Source: Nymphaea colorata (lineage: Eukaryota; Streptophyta; Magnoliopsida; Nymphaeales; Nymphaeaceae). From it: a stretch of DNA of 64,000 nucleotides. Each line of letters starts with the position of its first letter. Position 1 is the first letter of the stretch. Under the pieces are notes generated by a model, which saw nothing but the letters and a program-made list of their open reading frames with translations, had not been told where the DNA came from and ran no database searches. The stretch covers positions 7,284,334 to 7,348,333 of the forward strand of contig NC_045147.1 in assembly GCF_008831285.2 (NCBI RefSeq), written 5' to 3'. The translations under genes and the position numbers were made by a program. Positions 1 through 10,999 of the stretch are shown here, one piece after another.

Positions 1-2295
1 TCATCAAAACAAGGCATCAGTAAAAACCAAAAACCCGACGCGCCGGCACTACAAGAACAAAACAAAACCCAAAACCTCCCCAGTAGGACGTGAGTGTAGC
101 CATCTGCTCAGCCTGCTGCCCCGGGTACACCAAAACCTGAAAAAAAGGAAACAACTGAAGGCTTAGCCTTCGCAGTATGGCAACAAGCCAGGAAAAGTCC
201 AAGCCCTCTTAGGTCGGGCTCAGTACACAAACAAACATCAGAACAATCTATCATTATGTCGTGTCAAGACACGACATGCAGACGCCACTCAATGGCTACA
301 ATAACATAATTTCAATCACATGCAAGGCATCATCAACATGTCACTTGCATTCATAAGCACAACAGTCACATGCACAACAATCCTATATATTTCAATCACA
401 TACATTGCAGTTTCATTACTATCAGTGAATTTACAGTTCCTGTGGGTGCAAACACAGGCACGTGCACACCGCGGGCGGCCCACAGCCGAGAGACAACCCC
501 CGTGGTGGCCCAGAACAGTATGGATCCATCTATCCGCTGCAGCGGTAGAGCACTCATCCATGGATGTGTGAATTCCAAGGAGAGATACTCAGCCTTCCCT
601 AGGACACCCAGGTTGGGAAGGCGGGAGCCTACGCTCCAAGCACATCACACAACAGTACCCTGGGGCCTTGCACCGCCTGCGCTCCGAACAGGCGAGACCA
701 GTGGCGAAAGTGGGACAACTCCCATATACATAGTCACATCCCACTGGCCTCTCATCTCTTATTCTTTCATTCTTATACTTATACTTGCACAAACACATTT
801 AACTGGCTAGCTCCTGAGGTTGGTTCACTTCACGAGTGAACCCACACCTCCAATTGCCTCCACACGAGGGTTACACATAACCACAACAGTTTTGGCTAGC
901 CGTCATAACAATATGGGCACAACTACCCACTGTGCAAACATTTGTATCATTGCCCGCGGCAATGGGTATTCAATAAACATAACATTCACATTCATCATCA
1001 TAACAATCACATCTTTGAAAACTTAGCCAAACCACAGAAAGTAGTCTCAATCTGTGGTGGGCTCGTAGCTGTCCTATGCAGTTATCATGCTAGAATGCTT
1101 TCTAATGCACAATTGGGGTCGAGGAGACACTCGACTCGATACCCCGCCTCATCTGTCCTAAACAGTTATCAATTCTAGCATGCACATGCAATGCGTAACA
1201 TTATCAAAACAATTACTATAAGCCTTTCAAAACAATTCATATCATATATCAATTTATGTACATGCATACACATATTCATTCACGGAACACTCAATCAATT
1301 CATATCACAAATCCTAGGATCCCATGATCCTAGGAACACACATTCATTCACTTGCCCAGGCAGGGATTTGCCTGGAATGTCGCCATACCTGTGGCGCGTT
1401 CACAAGAATCTTCAAAATGCCTCGAGCTTCGAATCCGGTAACTCAAGGTCGACGGGACGTACCCGGTGAACCTGCAGACACCAACACAAGATAAGATTCC
1501 TACTACAAACCTCAACAATTCAAACAAAAACAAAACAAGGTCATTGAGGCACGCGTCATCGCCTCAAGAGGGTGTCGACGGGTAGTGTCGACCCACAAGT
1601 TCTCCAATAGGGTCACTTCCCACTCCTAGCCGTGCCAATAGATGCCAAAACTCAAAGCCATCAATCCGTCTATCACTAACGCCTTTCTCAAAATTCCCTT
1701 TTCTTAAATCAAGGCGTCTACCCCTAAGATATTTCCAACTTATGTACGTTATCCCTATTTAACTCCAAGATGCACCCGTTCACAAAAACGCGTGCTACAG
1801 GCTCACTAAAACGGTCCTAAATCTTCCCCACAACCTCACAAACTCTACCATGTCTCCCCTAATGCTTCGAAAATTAATCTATCATGCTTAAATGATCATC
1901 CAAAATATGAATCTTCGCTTCCCAACATAATCGCAAGCTTTCCCCAAAAACGAAATCACTAACATGTGTTCCAAATAATCAATTCAAAGCTCTAGCATGC
2001 TCAACCAATAATTATGAGCGTTCCAAAAAGAAATATATCATAAAATAGGTTCAATTTCGCCTTGCTCACCCCGATTGAAGGTCTAAACTGCTGTAATCCT
2101 CCCGGCAGCCACCTCACGCGTCCAAGTGGTCCCCAAACGGCTAAAATCCTCCAATGCCGCCACTACCAAGGCCTTCTCTAATTGCTGTTACGAGGGGGAA
2201 GACAAATCCCCAAGCTGAAAACGGATCCAACAGTGATAGCACAGTGAAAATCAGTGAGAGAAAGTACTTGATTGGAGAAAAATCGAAAACGAGCA

Positions 2296-2545
2296 GAAAA
2301 TGGGGAGAGGGTTCGGTCAAAAGGGGAAAAGAAGGCAGTGAGGGGAGAGGACGGGAGAGAAGAGAGAGAGACGGTGGAGAGTGAGACGAGTGACAGTGGG
2401 AGAGGGAGAGTCGTTCGGTGGAGAGGGGAGACGAGAGACAGTGGGAAAGGGAGGGTCGTTCGGTGGAGAGGGGAGACGAGAGACAGTGGGAGAGGGAGAA
2501 GGGAAAGAAAACGGGAAGGAGAAGAAAAGAGAAGAGAGGAAGAGG
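2296..2545. repeat. purine-rich tract with 45-bp tandem repeat in E1
   Basis: One strand is almost all G and A. A unit beginning GTCGTTCGGTGGAGAGG recurs at 2410 and 2455, a 45-bp period, with a degenerate copy just upstream. The equivalent purine-rich tract, without a clean 45-bp repeat, occurs in E2 around 17400-17690 and in E3 around 27630-27950. Confidence 0.75.
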
Positions 2546-2565
2546 CAAGGGACGACAGGGTTCAC

Positions 2566-2632
2566 CTCAACGCCGCCGTCGTCGCCGCCGCCGCCGCCGT
2601 CGCCGCCGCCGCCGTCGCCGTCGCCTTCTTCC
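2566..2632. repeat. CGCCGT-type low-complexity repeat in E1
   Basis: The tract consists of GCC/GTC triplets and encodes poly-Arg, poly-Pro or poly-Ala in different frames. The same tract recurs shorter in E2 (17698-17732), E3 (27961-27980) and E4 (48366-48400). It is low-complexity sequence and not coding. Confidence 0.8.
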
Positions 2633-2790
2633 CTGAGCTCCGGTCATGGGTAAGGAAGAGACGGTAAGAGGAAAGCGAAGGAGAAGAGAATGCGAGGGAG
2701 GAGGGACAGCGTCGGGCTCCTCTCGCGTGGGGCTAGGGTCCGGGTCTGGACCCTGACCCGACCCGCTCCGCCCAAACGCCGCGCGTTACA

Positions 2791-3279
2791 CAATCAGTAG
2801 GAGCATGCATAAACTGACTCAACACATTTACAGCATAAGTAATATCAGGGCAAGTAAGAGTCAGATAAATAAGCTTACCAACAAGCCTCTGATACAGTCC
2901 TTTTTCTTCCTCATCCAGGATGTTACCAGTTTTGATACTTATCTTTGTACCTGACTCCATTGGAGTTAGAAAGGGCCTGCATCCCAGTTTACCTGTCTCT
3001 TTCAGGAGGTCCAGAGTGTACTTCCTTTGGCTCATAACAAGCCCTGTCTCTGATCGTGCAATTTCTATTCCCAGAAAGTACCTTAATTTTCCCAGATCTT
3101 TAAGGTCAAATTCAGCAGCTAACCTCTCCTTCATCTTCCTTTTCTCTTCTTTATCATCACCTGTGACAATCATATCATCAACATACACAAGAAGAATGCT
3201 CACTAGGCCACTTCTCTGCTTAATGAACAGGGTATGATCACCATTTTCTTGTTTGTATCCATTTGTCTTCATTACCACC
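2791..3279 (-). pseudogene. copia A, pol fragment 1 (C-terminal half of reverse transcriptase)
   Basis: Read leftwards from 3279, the frame gives the copia reverse transcriptase core: a DHTLFIKQ segment, the catalytic YVDD box (near 3177-3188), FDLKDLGKLRYFLGIEIARS, and the SQFMHAPTD block, where E1 cuts it off. It continues the reading of 8707-9043 exactly once copia D and its duplication are removed. A close relative is copia B at 11575-12060. RNase H and the 3' LTR of A lie beyond E1, outside the window. This is an inert fragment. Confidence 0.9.
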
Positions 3280-3329
3280 TGATAGAAATCTAGCACCAAT
3301 ATCTGTAACCAGAAAATAGTACTCACGCA

Positions 3330-3367
<38 letters not shown>

Positions 3368-3725
3368 ACAAGAAGAAACTGAGGAGAAGAAACCGTAGCC
3401 AAAATAGTTTGCACGGCCTCTATTTATAATCCCATTTCCAGAATTCTAAGAGTCTCCAATCGTAGAATCCTAGGAGATTTCACAAGCTCCAAAGACATTA
3501 ATTAGATCATAGAAACCTAAGAGACTTCACATATTACAAGGATGTTAACTACGACATAGAATCGTAGGAGACTTCACATATAACAAGGATATTAACTACA
3601 ACATAGAATCCTAGGAGACTCTTCACATGTTTCAAGGACATTAAATATCTTAACACATTCTACAAGGAGGTGGAATCCTAAGAGACTCCTCTTCAACGTG
3701 CTGGTGAAAGATTTATATTTTAACA
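3280..3725 (-). repeat. copia D 3' LTR (446 bp)
   Basis: It begins TGATAGAAATC and ends TTTTAACA on the plus strand. It includes a GA microsatellite (about 3332-3360) and roughly 47-bp tandem repeats, each starting GAGACTTCACAT or similar, from about 3474 to 3690. Confidence 0.93.
3474..3690. repeat. about 47-bp tandem repeats inside the copia D LTR
   Basis: Four diverged units each carry GAGA-TTCACA near the start and AGAATCCTAGGA or similar near the end. The last unit is longer, at about 65 bp. The same array occurs in the other LTR at about 8450-8670, so it was present before insertion. Confidence 0.8.
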
Positions 3726-6700
3726 CCCTTCCTCAAGTTGTGCATGGTTTTGCACCATGTATAACTTGCCTTTTAGAAACCAGAATCGTTTCTTTGTTAA
3801 TCCTTTTGTAAATAAGTCTCCAACTTGTTCATCTGTACGAACATAAATAGGCTGAATCTCCTTGTCTTCCACTTTTTGTCTAACAAAGTGTTGATCAATC
3901 TCAATGTGCTTTGTTCGACCATGTTGTATGGGATTAAAGGCAATGTTAATAGCGCTTTGATTATCGCACATTAACATTGACGTTTTAATCTTTTCTTCAA
4001 TGTCTTCTAGCAAATGTTTAACCCATGTAACTTCAGCAGTACCTGCAGCCATGCATCTGTATTCAGCTTCAGTGCTGGATCTTGCTATTGCCTTTTGCTT
4101 TCGACAACTCCAAGACACAAGATTACGTCCAATGAAAATACAAAAACCAGAAATGGACTTTCTTTGATCGGGATCTCCAGCCCAATCTACATCTGTGAAT
4201 GTCATAAGTTGATGTCCAGTAGTTATATTTTCACTCTTATCATAAACTAAGCCATCTCCTGCTGTCCCTTTAAGATATCTTAATATTCTTTTGACAGCAT
4301 CCATGTGAGTATCTCTAGGTGCATGCATAAATTGAGATACTTGATTCACAAAATATATAATATTTGGTGTAGTAAATGTAAGATATTGAAGTGCCCCAAC
4401 AATACTTCGATATTGCATAGGATCTTCATATAACTCCTCATCCTGAGCACTTAGTCTTTGATTTAGAACACTAGGAGTTCCAACAGGCTTACAATCAGAC
4501 ATACCTGACTTTTTCAGCAGATCCAACGTGTATTTCTGTTGTGTCAATGTGAGGCGATTATTGTGCCTATCAATCTCCACTCCAAGAAAGAATCGTAAAT
4601 CACCAAGCTCTTTCATTTTGAAGTTTTGCATCATCAAAACTTTAGCTTCTTCTATGTGTTTTTCTGAATTGCCTGTGATAACAATATCATCAACATATAA
4701 AAGAAGTAAAGTAAATATGTTTTCCTTTCGATAAATGAAAAGAGAGTGATCTAGAGGACATCTCCGAAAACCACATTCTTGAATCTTGCAAGAGAAACTG
4801 TCAAACCACGAACGTGAGGCCTGTTTAAGTCCATAAATAGATTTTCTTAGTTTGCAAACTCATGCATGAGAGTCTCCTTTCGTGTATCCTGGAGGTTGTT
4901 CCATATATACTTCCTCCCTTAAATCACCATGAAGAAAAGCATTCTTCACGTCCATTTGATGTAGTCTCCATCCATATTCAACTGCCAATGATATAATCAC
5001 CCGAATTGTTCCTATTTTGATCACAGGGCTGAATGTCTCATCATAATCTTCTCCATATTGTTGTGTAAACCCTTTTGCTACTAACTTTGCTTTGTGTCTT
5101 TCTATGTTGCCGTCAGGTTTGTATTTAATTTTGTATACCCATTTGGAGCCCACTACGTTCTTTTCGTGTGGCCTCGGAACGATCTCCCATGTTCCACATT
5201 CATGCAAGGCATCCATTTCTTCTTTCATTGCCTTTCTCCAATGATGTGATTTTGATGTTTGATCAAATGAAGTAGGTTCTTCCTCCTTGCCAACTTTTGC
5301 CATGAATAATTGAAAGTCAAGTGATAAAGAATCATAGCTAACCCACCTGTGAATGGGATGACGAATGCGTTGGGATCTTCTAAGGTGGGGCATGTTGTCT
5401 TCTTCACTATGAGCATCTCTGTCCCTTAGTCGTCGACTGTAGATAAGACCCGAATACCGATGTGCATCGTTGCTCTGTTCTTCATTATTGCTTTCGTGAT
5501 GACTTGATGACTGTGTTGGATCTTCTTGATTTTCACTTTGAGCCATATCCGACGGTTGTATTGCTCTCTCTGGATCTTCATTTTGAGGCACATCATTTTC
5601 TATAACCAGATCTGCATTGAATAACTGTGAACTGGTCCAGGGATCATAAGATTCAATGGTCATAGGCATTTCATTTGTATTATCAAAACTATGTTCATCA
5701 AAAATGACATTTCTTGAAGTTTTGATACGTTTAGTTGTTGGATCATAGCATCGAAAACCTTTATATTCATCAGCATATCCAACGAATCTACATTGGGTAG
5801 CTTTGTCTTGAAACCATTTCCTCAAGGCAGCATCAACGTGAACATAGCATACACAACAAAAAACCTTCAAGTTCTTGTAATCAGGTTGTTTGCCTAAGAG
5901 TGTAAAATATGGCGATTTAGACATCAAGAGTGTCATAGGCAAACAATTTATTATGTATACAGCAGTATGGAAGGCTTCAGTCCACAAGGAAATGGGCACA
6001 TTAATATCATGCATCATGCCCATGGCGCTTTCAACTATATGTCGATGTTTCCGCCCAACTACACCATTTTGTTGTGGTGTGTAAGGGCAGGAAATTTGTC
6101 TAGTTATCCCTTTTTCACGTAGAAATTCAATAAAATCAAGCGAGGAATATTCTCTCCCTCCATCACATTGAAAATGCACCACATTGGATGAAAATTTAGT
6201 TTGAATCATGGCATAGAAGTTTCGAAATATGTGGGGTACTTCTGATTTGTGTTTCATGAAGTAAATCCAGGTGAAACGTGAGTAAGAGTCAATGAATAAG
6301 ACATAATATCTTGACCCAGACATGGAATCAATAGGGGCTGGCCCCCATACATCAGAAAAAATAGTTTCAAAAGGTTTGGAAGCCCTTTGATTTATATTAT
6401 GGAAAGGTAAAACATGACTCTTCAAAGTCCACAACTTGAACATTTTTTGACACTTGAAGTAAGAGGTAAGCTTGAACTTTGAATGAGACTATCTGTGACA
6501 AGTTTTTCAATGAAATGTCGACCACAGTGTCCTAGCCGACTATGCCACAAATCAGACTCCAAAAATTGGTTAGGGCCTCTTACTTTTGATTGAAAATGGC
6601 AAGAACTTGGCACTGATGATGCATTATGAGAAAGAGAAAATGTCTTCAATCCTATATCAAAAGTGGATGAATCCTTGGGTAGACATTCCTTGAGGACGTA

Positions 6701-8137
6701 CATATTCCCTTGACGCTCCCCTCTAGCGAACATTTTCTTCGTTTGGAGGTCCTTGACATAGACAGAAGAAGGTGTGAATTTAACAGAAGAGCTTGTATCA
6801 TCAATGAGTTTAGAAATGGATATGATGTTCTTTTTTATATTGGGAGCAAGAACAACATTAGACAGTGATAGAGACGAGGATGACAATGAAATATGTGCAT
6901 TTCCAATATGTGTAATGGGATGAGATTTTCCATCACCTGTTATATTGCAACTTCTACCGTAATGAGGGGATAAGTTAGTCAATTTACCTGCATTTCCTGT
7001 CACATGGGTAGCTGCACCTGAATCCAAGAACCATTCTCCCTGCTCATTTTGCTTTATAGTCATCTTTGAAAATGCGGTCATCAATAGTTGTTGCATATCT
7101 TCAGCGGTGGATTTAGAACTTTGTCTTCCTTGTTTATAATCATGTCTTACCCCTTTGTTTTTATTTTGAGGATTAAACCAACACTGTGCCTTCATGTGCC
7201 CTTTCTTGTTGCACTGAAAACAAATTGGTATTTTTCTTGAAGTATCCAAAGGAGACATACCTTGGTTATGTGGTGTTGGTAGAATGCCAAGACCACCATG
7301 GTTAGAGTTCTCATGGCTCTTACCAAACTTTACATTCATAGCCAACACATTTTGGGAGTTCCCTTGATCAGTCCTTTCAATGACTCTTTTCATATTCATT
7401 TCGTGTTAGAGAAGTTTACCTTGTAGTTCGTTGAAGGAAGGCAGAACAGGAAGGACCTCAAGAGCTATAATAAAAGCATGATAATCATGCCCAAGTCCAT
7501 TCAAGGTTTGCTGCACCTTTTCCTTATCAGAAATGTTATTCCCTGAGGCAGCAAGTTGGTCTGCGACGGCCTTAATACGCCCCAAATAACCCATGATAGA
7601 CGTTGAACCTTTGCTCAAATTCTGAAATTCTTTTTTTAAGTACATAATTCGAGCTTCTGATATTTGGGAAAAGGTATCAGCAAGGGTTTCTCATAATTCT
7701 TCTGTAGTACAATCATCAAAAACTGAAAGTAACACTTGTTGAGATAAAGTGGAAAAAATATACGCAACCAGACTTTGGTCACGTCTCATCCACATAGCAT
7801 GTTCAGGATTGCTGTCTTCATGAACAGCAATAACTTCTCCTGCCTCATTTTTTATTTCCTGTAAAACGGATATTGGTGGAGCCTTTGTTGAACCATCGAT
7901 ATGTCCAAAGAGGCCTTGACTTCTTATGAAAGGCAAGATTTGCCTTTTCCAGATCAGATAATTCTCATGGTTGAGTTTTTCGGTAATAAGGAGAGGAAGA
8001 AAACTTGAGGACATGCCAGAATGCGAAAAGTTTTCCATGACAGCAGAAAGTAATGGTATATAGGTAGAAGATGAGAGGGAAAGAAGACACGATATAACAA
8101 GTTGTGTCCTTAGGTAAGCAAGAAGAAAAAGGAACAA
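3726..8137 (-). pseudogene. copia D gag-pol, broken
   Basis: Gag begins near 8035. Read leftwards, the frame shows a zinc knuckle CFQCNKKGHMKAQC (about 7222-7181), a protease DSGA box (about 7030), the GAG-preintegrase and integrase core ([21 protein letters not shown]), the RT YVDD box (about 4690) and RNase H (TDVDWAGD, STEAEYR, DNQSAIN). There are in-frame stops near 7689, 7404 and 4858, and a 1-bp frameshift near 6440 between the preintegrase zinc region and the integrase core. The integrase position that should hold the catalytic Glu of the DDE triad reads Gly in the [10 protein letters not shown] segment (about 6045-6075). The element is therefore not autonomous as it stands. Confidence 0.92.
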
Positions 8138-8243
8138 GAATTGCGCAAGAGAAAAGTAAATTCAGGATAGAGACAAGATGAGAAAAGAGTTCTAACCAGA
8201 TCAGTCCTGTTTGGGCATTTCGTTTGGTAGAGATAACGTAACC

Positions 8244-8259
8244 TGGCGCTCTGATACCA
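8244..8259 (-). other. copia D primer-binding site
   Basis: The reverse complement reads TGGTATCAGAGCGCCA, directly next to the 5' LTR. It is complementary to the 3' end of initiator tRNA-Met, the usual plant copia primer. Confidence 0.9.
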
Positions 8260-8701
8260 TGATAGAAATCTAGCACCAATATCTGTTACCAGAAAACAGT
8301 ACTGACGCAGGAAGAGAGAGAGAGAGAGAGAGACAGAATGAAAACAAGAAGAAACTGAGGAGAAGAAGTCGTAGCCAAAATGGTTTGCACGGCCTCTATT
8401 TATAATCCCATTTCCAGAATTCTAAGAGTCTCCAATCGTAGAATCCTAGGAGATTTCACAAGCTCCAAGGACATTAATTACATCATAGAAACCTAAGAGA
8501 GTTCACATATTACAAGGATATTAACTACAACATAGAATCCTAGGAGACTTCACATATAACAAGGATATTAACTACAACATAGAATCCTAGGAGACTCTTC
8601 ACATGTTACAAGGACATTAAATATCTTAACACATTCTACAAGGAGGTGGAATCCTAAGAGACTCCTCTTCAACGTGCTGGTGAAGGATTTATATTTTAAC
8701 A
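8260..8701 (-). repeat. copia D 5' LTR (442 bp)
   Basis: This is the second copy of the 3280-3725 repeat, with a shorter GA microsatellite. CCACC follows immediately and matches the left flank. Confidence 0.93.
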
Positions 8702-8706
8702 CCACC

Positions 8707-9758
8707 CTCAGTCTTTCAAACCATGCTCTGGGGGACTGCTTCAGGCCGTACAGGGCCTTCTTAAGATGACAGCATTTTCCACTTTGAGCATATCCAGGAG
8801 ACATGCTCATATAGACCTCCTCCTCTAGATGGCCGTTCAAGAAGGTATTCTTGACATCAAGCTGGTCCATGCCCCACTTCTTTGGCACTGCAAGTGCCAA
8901 AATGACCCTCACAGTCTTCAGTTTTGCAACAGGAGCAAAGGTTTCAAGATAGTCAATTCTGTATTTTTGGCTGAACCCCTTAGCAACCAGGCGAGCTTTA
9001 TATCGTTCCACAGTGCCATCAGGTTTATACTTCACACTAAACACCTACTTGGAACCAACTAAGTGAGTCCCCTTGGGAATATCGACCACTTCCCACGTGT
9101 TGTTCTTTGCCAAGGCATCCATCTCCTCTGTCATAGCCTGTAGCCATTTAGGATCCTCTCTAGCACCTTCCACACACCTGGAAATCACAGACATAGACAG
9201 AGTGGTAATAAAGCATTTGTATTCTTTACTGAGTTTTGAATATGAGACAAATCTTTGAATAGGGTGAGAAGTACATGACCTGGTCCCCTTGCGTAGGGCT
9301 ATGGGAAGCTCTTCATTCATTGGACTTGGTTCATTAGGGGAACTCACAGGATTGGAATTGGTTACATCAACAGTCTCAACCACATCTTTCTCCTTTCTAG
9401 TGTAAACCTGCCCAAACAAATGATCATGGGATGTGGGCTGATCAACCACAGGGCCCCCTTCCATATGACTGTCTTTATCATCTCGGACTGTATCTTCCAC
9501 ACTGTGACTAAGTTTGTAGTCCAACAAGTCCGTAAACTGAATAAGCTGATTTGGAGAATACTCTTCCACACTGTCCCCTATACACTCCCCCTGAAGAGGA
9601 TTCACAGGAAAATACGCCTCATGTTCATGAAAGGTAACATCCCGAGAGACATAGATTTTGGAGGTAGTAGGGTCAATACATTTATATCCCTTCTGAGTGG
9701 AGGAATACCCCAAGAAGACAGCTTTGACAGACCGAGAGTTAAGTTTCTTGATGGTGGG
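8707..9758 (-). pseudogene. copia A, pol fragment 2 (integrase C-terminus, linker, RT N-terminus)
   Basis: Read leftwards from 9758, it encodes the chromodomain-like end of copia integrase (KAVFLGYSSTQKGYKC), a variable acidic linker, and then the start of RT ([26 protein letters not shown] and [10 protein letters not shown], each shortened here). A Trp-to-stop change interrupts the frame at about 9044, at the GSKW motif. The right edge is cut by E2 at 9759, where GTGGG (9754-9758) is duplicated at 17912-17916. The left edge is cut by copia D. Confidence 0.92.
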
Positions 9759-10720
9759 TGTCACACCCCGACCTTTTAACCCTCAAACCTTTTTTTTTTT
9801 CTTAACATAAAGCATCGAGGTGTGACTACCCAACAATTCAAAAAGACGATGAGCCAAGCAATTCAAAACAATGGGGCGAACTTTCATTTATATAACCATT
9901 TTGTTTCATACAAATTCACATCTATGTACATGACCAAAATGCCCCAAAATCATAACATTGATGCCGAACAAAAAAAAGACAGCAATAAAACCAAAACATG
10001 ACGCGCTGACACTACAATCGACAATCCCAAAACCTCCCCAGTAGGACGTGAGTGAAGCCATCTGCTCAACCTGTTGCCCCGGGTCCGCCAAAACCTGAAA
10101 CAGAAAACAACTGAAGGCTCAGCCTTCGCAGTATGGCAACAAGCCAGGAAAATGCCGAACCCTCTCAAGTAAGGCTCAAATAAAAGAACAAATATCAACC
10201 CATCTATCGTCATGTCGTGTCAGAGTACGACACGTAAAAGCCACTTGATGGCCACACTAACACAACGTCAGTCACATGCGAAGCATGCTTAAACATAACA
10301 CGTGCATTCATATCATTCACATACACGTCAGTCACATGCATTCTATCATACACATTACATTTTCATTAACTTTAGTGCATTAACAGTTCCTGTGGGTGCA
10401 ACACAAGCACGTGCACACCGCGGGCGGCCTACAGCCGAGAGACAACCCCCGTGGTGGCCCATAACAGTATGGATCCATTAGAGCACTCATCCCTGGATGT
10501 GTGAAGTCCAAGCTGAGATACTCAGCCTTCCCTAGGACACCCAGGATGGGAAGGCGGGAGCCCAATGCTCCAAGTACAACACACAACAGAACCCTGGGGC
10601 CTTGCACCGCCTGCGCTCTGACAGGCGAGACCAGTGGCGAGAACAGGACGTCTCCCAAACACACAGCCACATCCCACTGGCCTCTCATCTCTTATCCTTT
10701 CGTTTTTTCTTTATCATTAT

Positions 10721-10999
10721 TGTAGAAACACACACCAAGATGGAGAGGAAGAGAAGGAACACACAATATACGTGGAAAACCTCTAAGAGAGGTGAAAAAC
10801 CACGGAGAAGCTCTAACCTAGGTGCACAACCGCAACCCTAGGAGAGAGAAAATGTTATTCCACTTAATCAACAATTACACCATAAGTGGGATTAAATAAG
10901 AGGAAAAAAACGCCTAGGGTACCGAGCCACTCTCGGTACCCGTGCCCATGGGACCGGGTCTGGATCCAGACCCGGTTCCCTACACATGATATGTTAACA
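10721..10999 (-). repeat. copia B 3' LTR
   Basis: It runs from TGTAGAAACACACACC to GATATGTTAACA. It carries a perfect 24-bp palindrome at 10953-10976 (half-site ACCGGGTCTGGA) and a second inverted repeat, GGTACCGAG...CTCGGTACC (10918-10940). Confidence 0.95.
10953..10976. promoter_or_regulatory. 24-bp perfect palindrome in U3 of copia B, candidate cis-element
   Basis: The half-site ACCGGGTCTGGA is followed by its exact reverse complement. It lies 23 bp from the U3 terminus. Related inverted motifs occupy the same position in five other copia LTR types and all E copies. A regulatory role is inferred from position and conservation only. Confidence 0.5.

Larger units (their letters stand above)
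1..2790 (-). mobile_element. E1: long LTR-like element, right part (left end outside window)
   Basis: This segment is colinear with E2 and E3. It shares the blocks around 430-700 (the CCTGTGGGTGCAAACAC block and flanking text) and 1040-1160 (GGGGTCGAGGAG), a purine-rich stretch and a CGCCGT-rich stretch, and it ends in GCGTTACA at 2790. No protein domain is visible, and the many reading frames in it are compositional. E2, a complete relative, has TG...CA ends and a 5-bp target duplication, so E is most simply a long (about 3 kb) LTR, here probably a solo LTR. The right end abuts copia A coding sequence at 2791. Orientation is inferred from the palindrome at 2742-2753, which lies where U3 lies in the copia LTRs. 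The superfamily cannot be assigned, although a long-LTR Ty3-type element is plausible. Confidence 0.7.
3280..8701 (-). mobile_element. copia D, full-length Ty1/copia retrotransposon nested in copia A
   Basis: The two LTRs are at 3280-3725 and 8260-8701. A 5-bp target duplication, CCACC, lies at 3275-3279 and 8702-8706. A primer-binding site matching the initiator tRNA-Met 3' end abuts the right LTR at 8244-8259, and a purine tract abuts the left LTR. The order on the minus strand is LTR, gag, protease, integrase, RT, RNase H, LTR, which is the Ty1/copia order. The LTRs differ at about 15 positions plus a GA-repeat length change, so the insertion is moderately old. It interrupts the reverse transcriptase of copia A. 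Confidence 0.95.

Noticed and set aside
2272-2667. Arg-rich and Glu-rich frames in E1, with similar frames in E2, E3 and E4
   Set aside because: They are produced by purine-rich and CGCCGT low-complexity DNA, are open in several frames on both strands, and are not conserved as protein.
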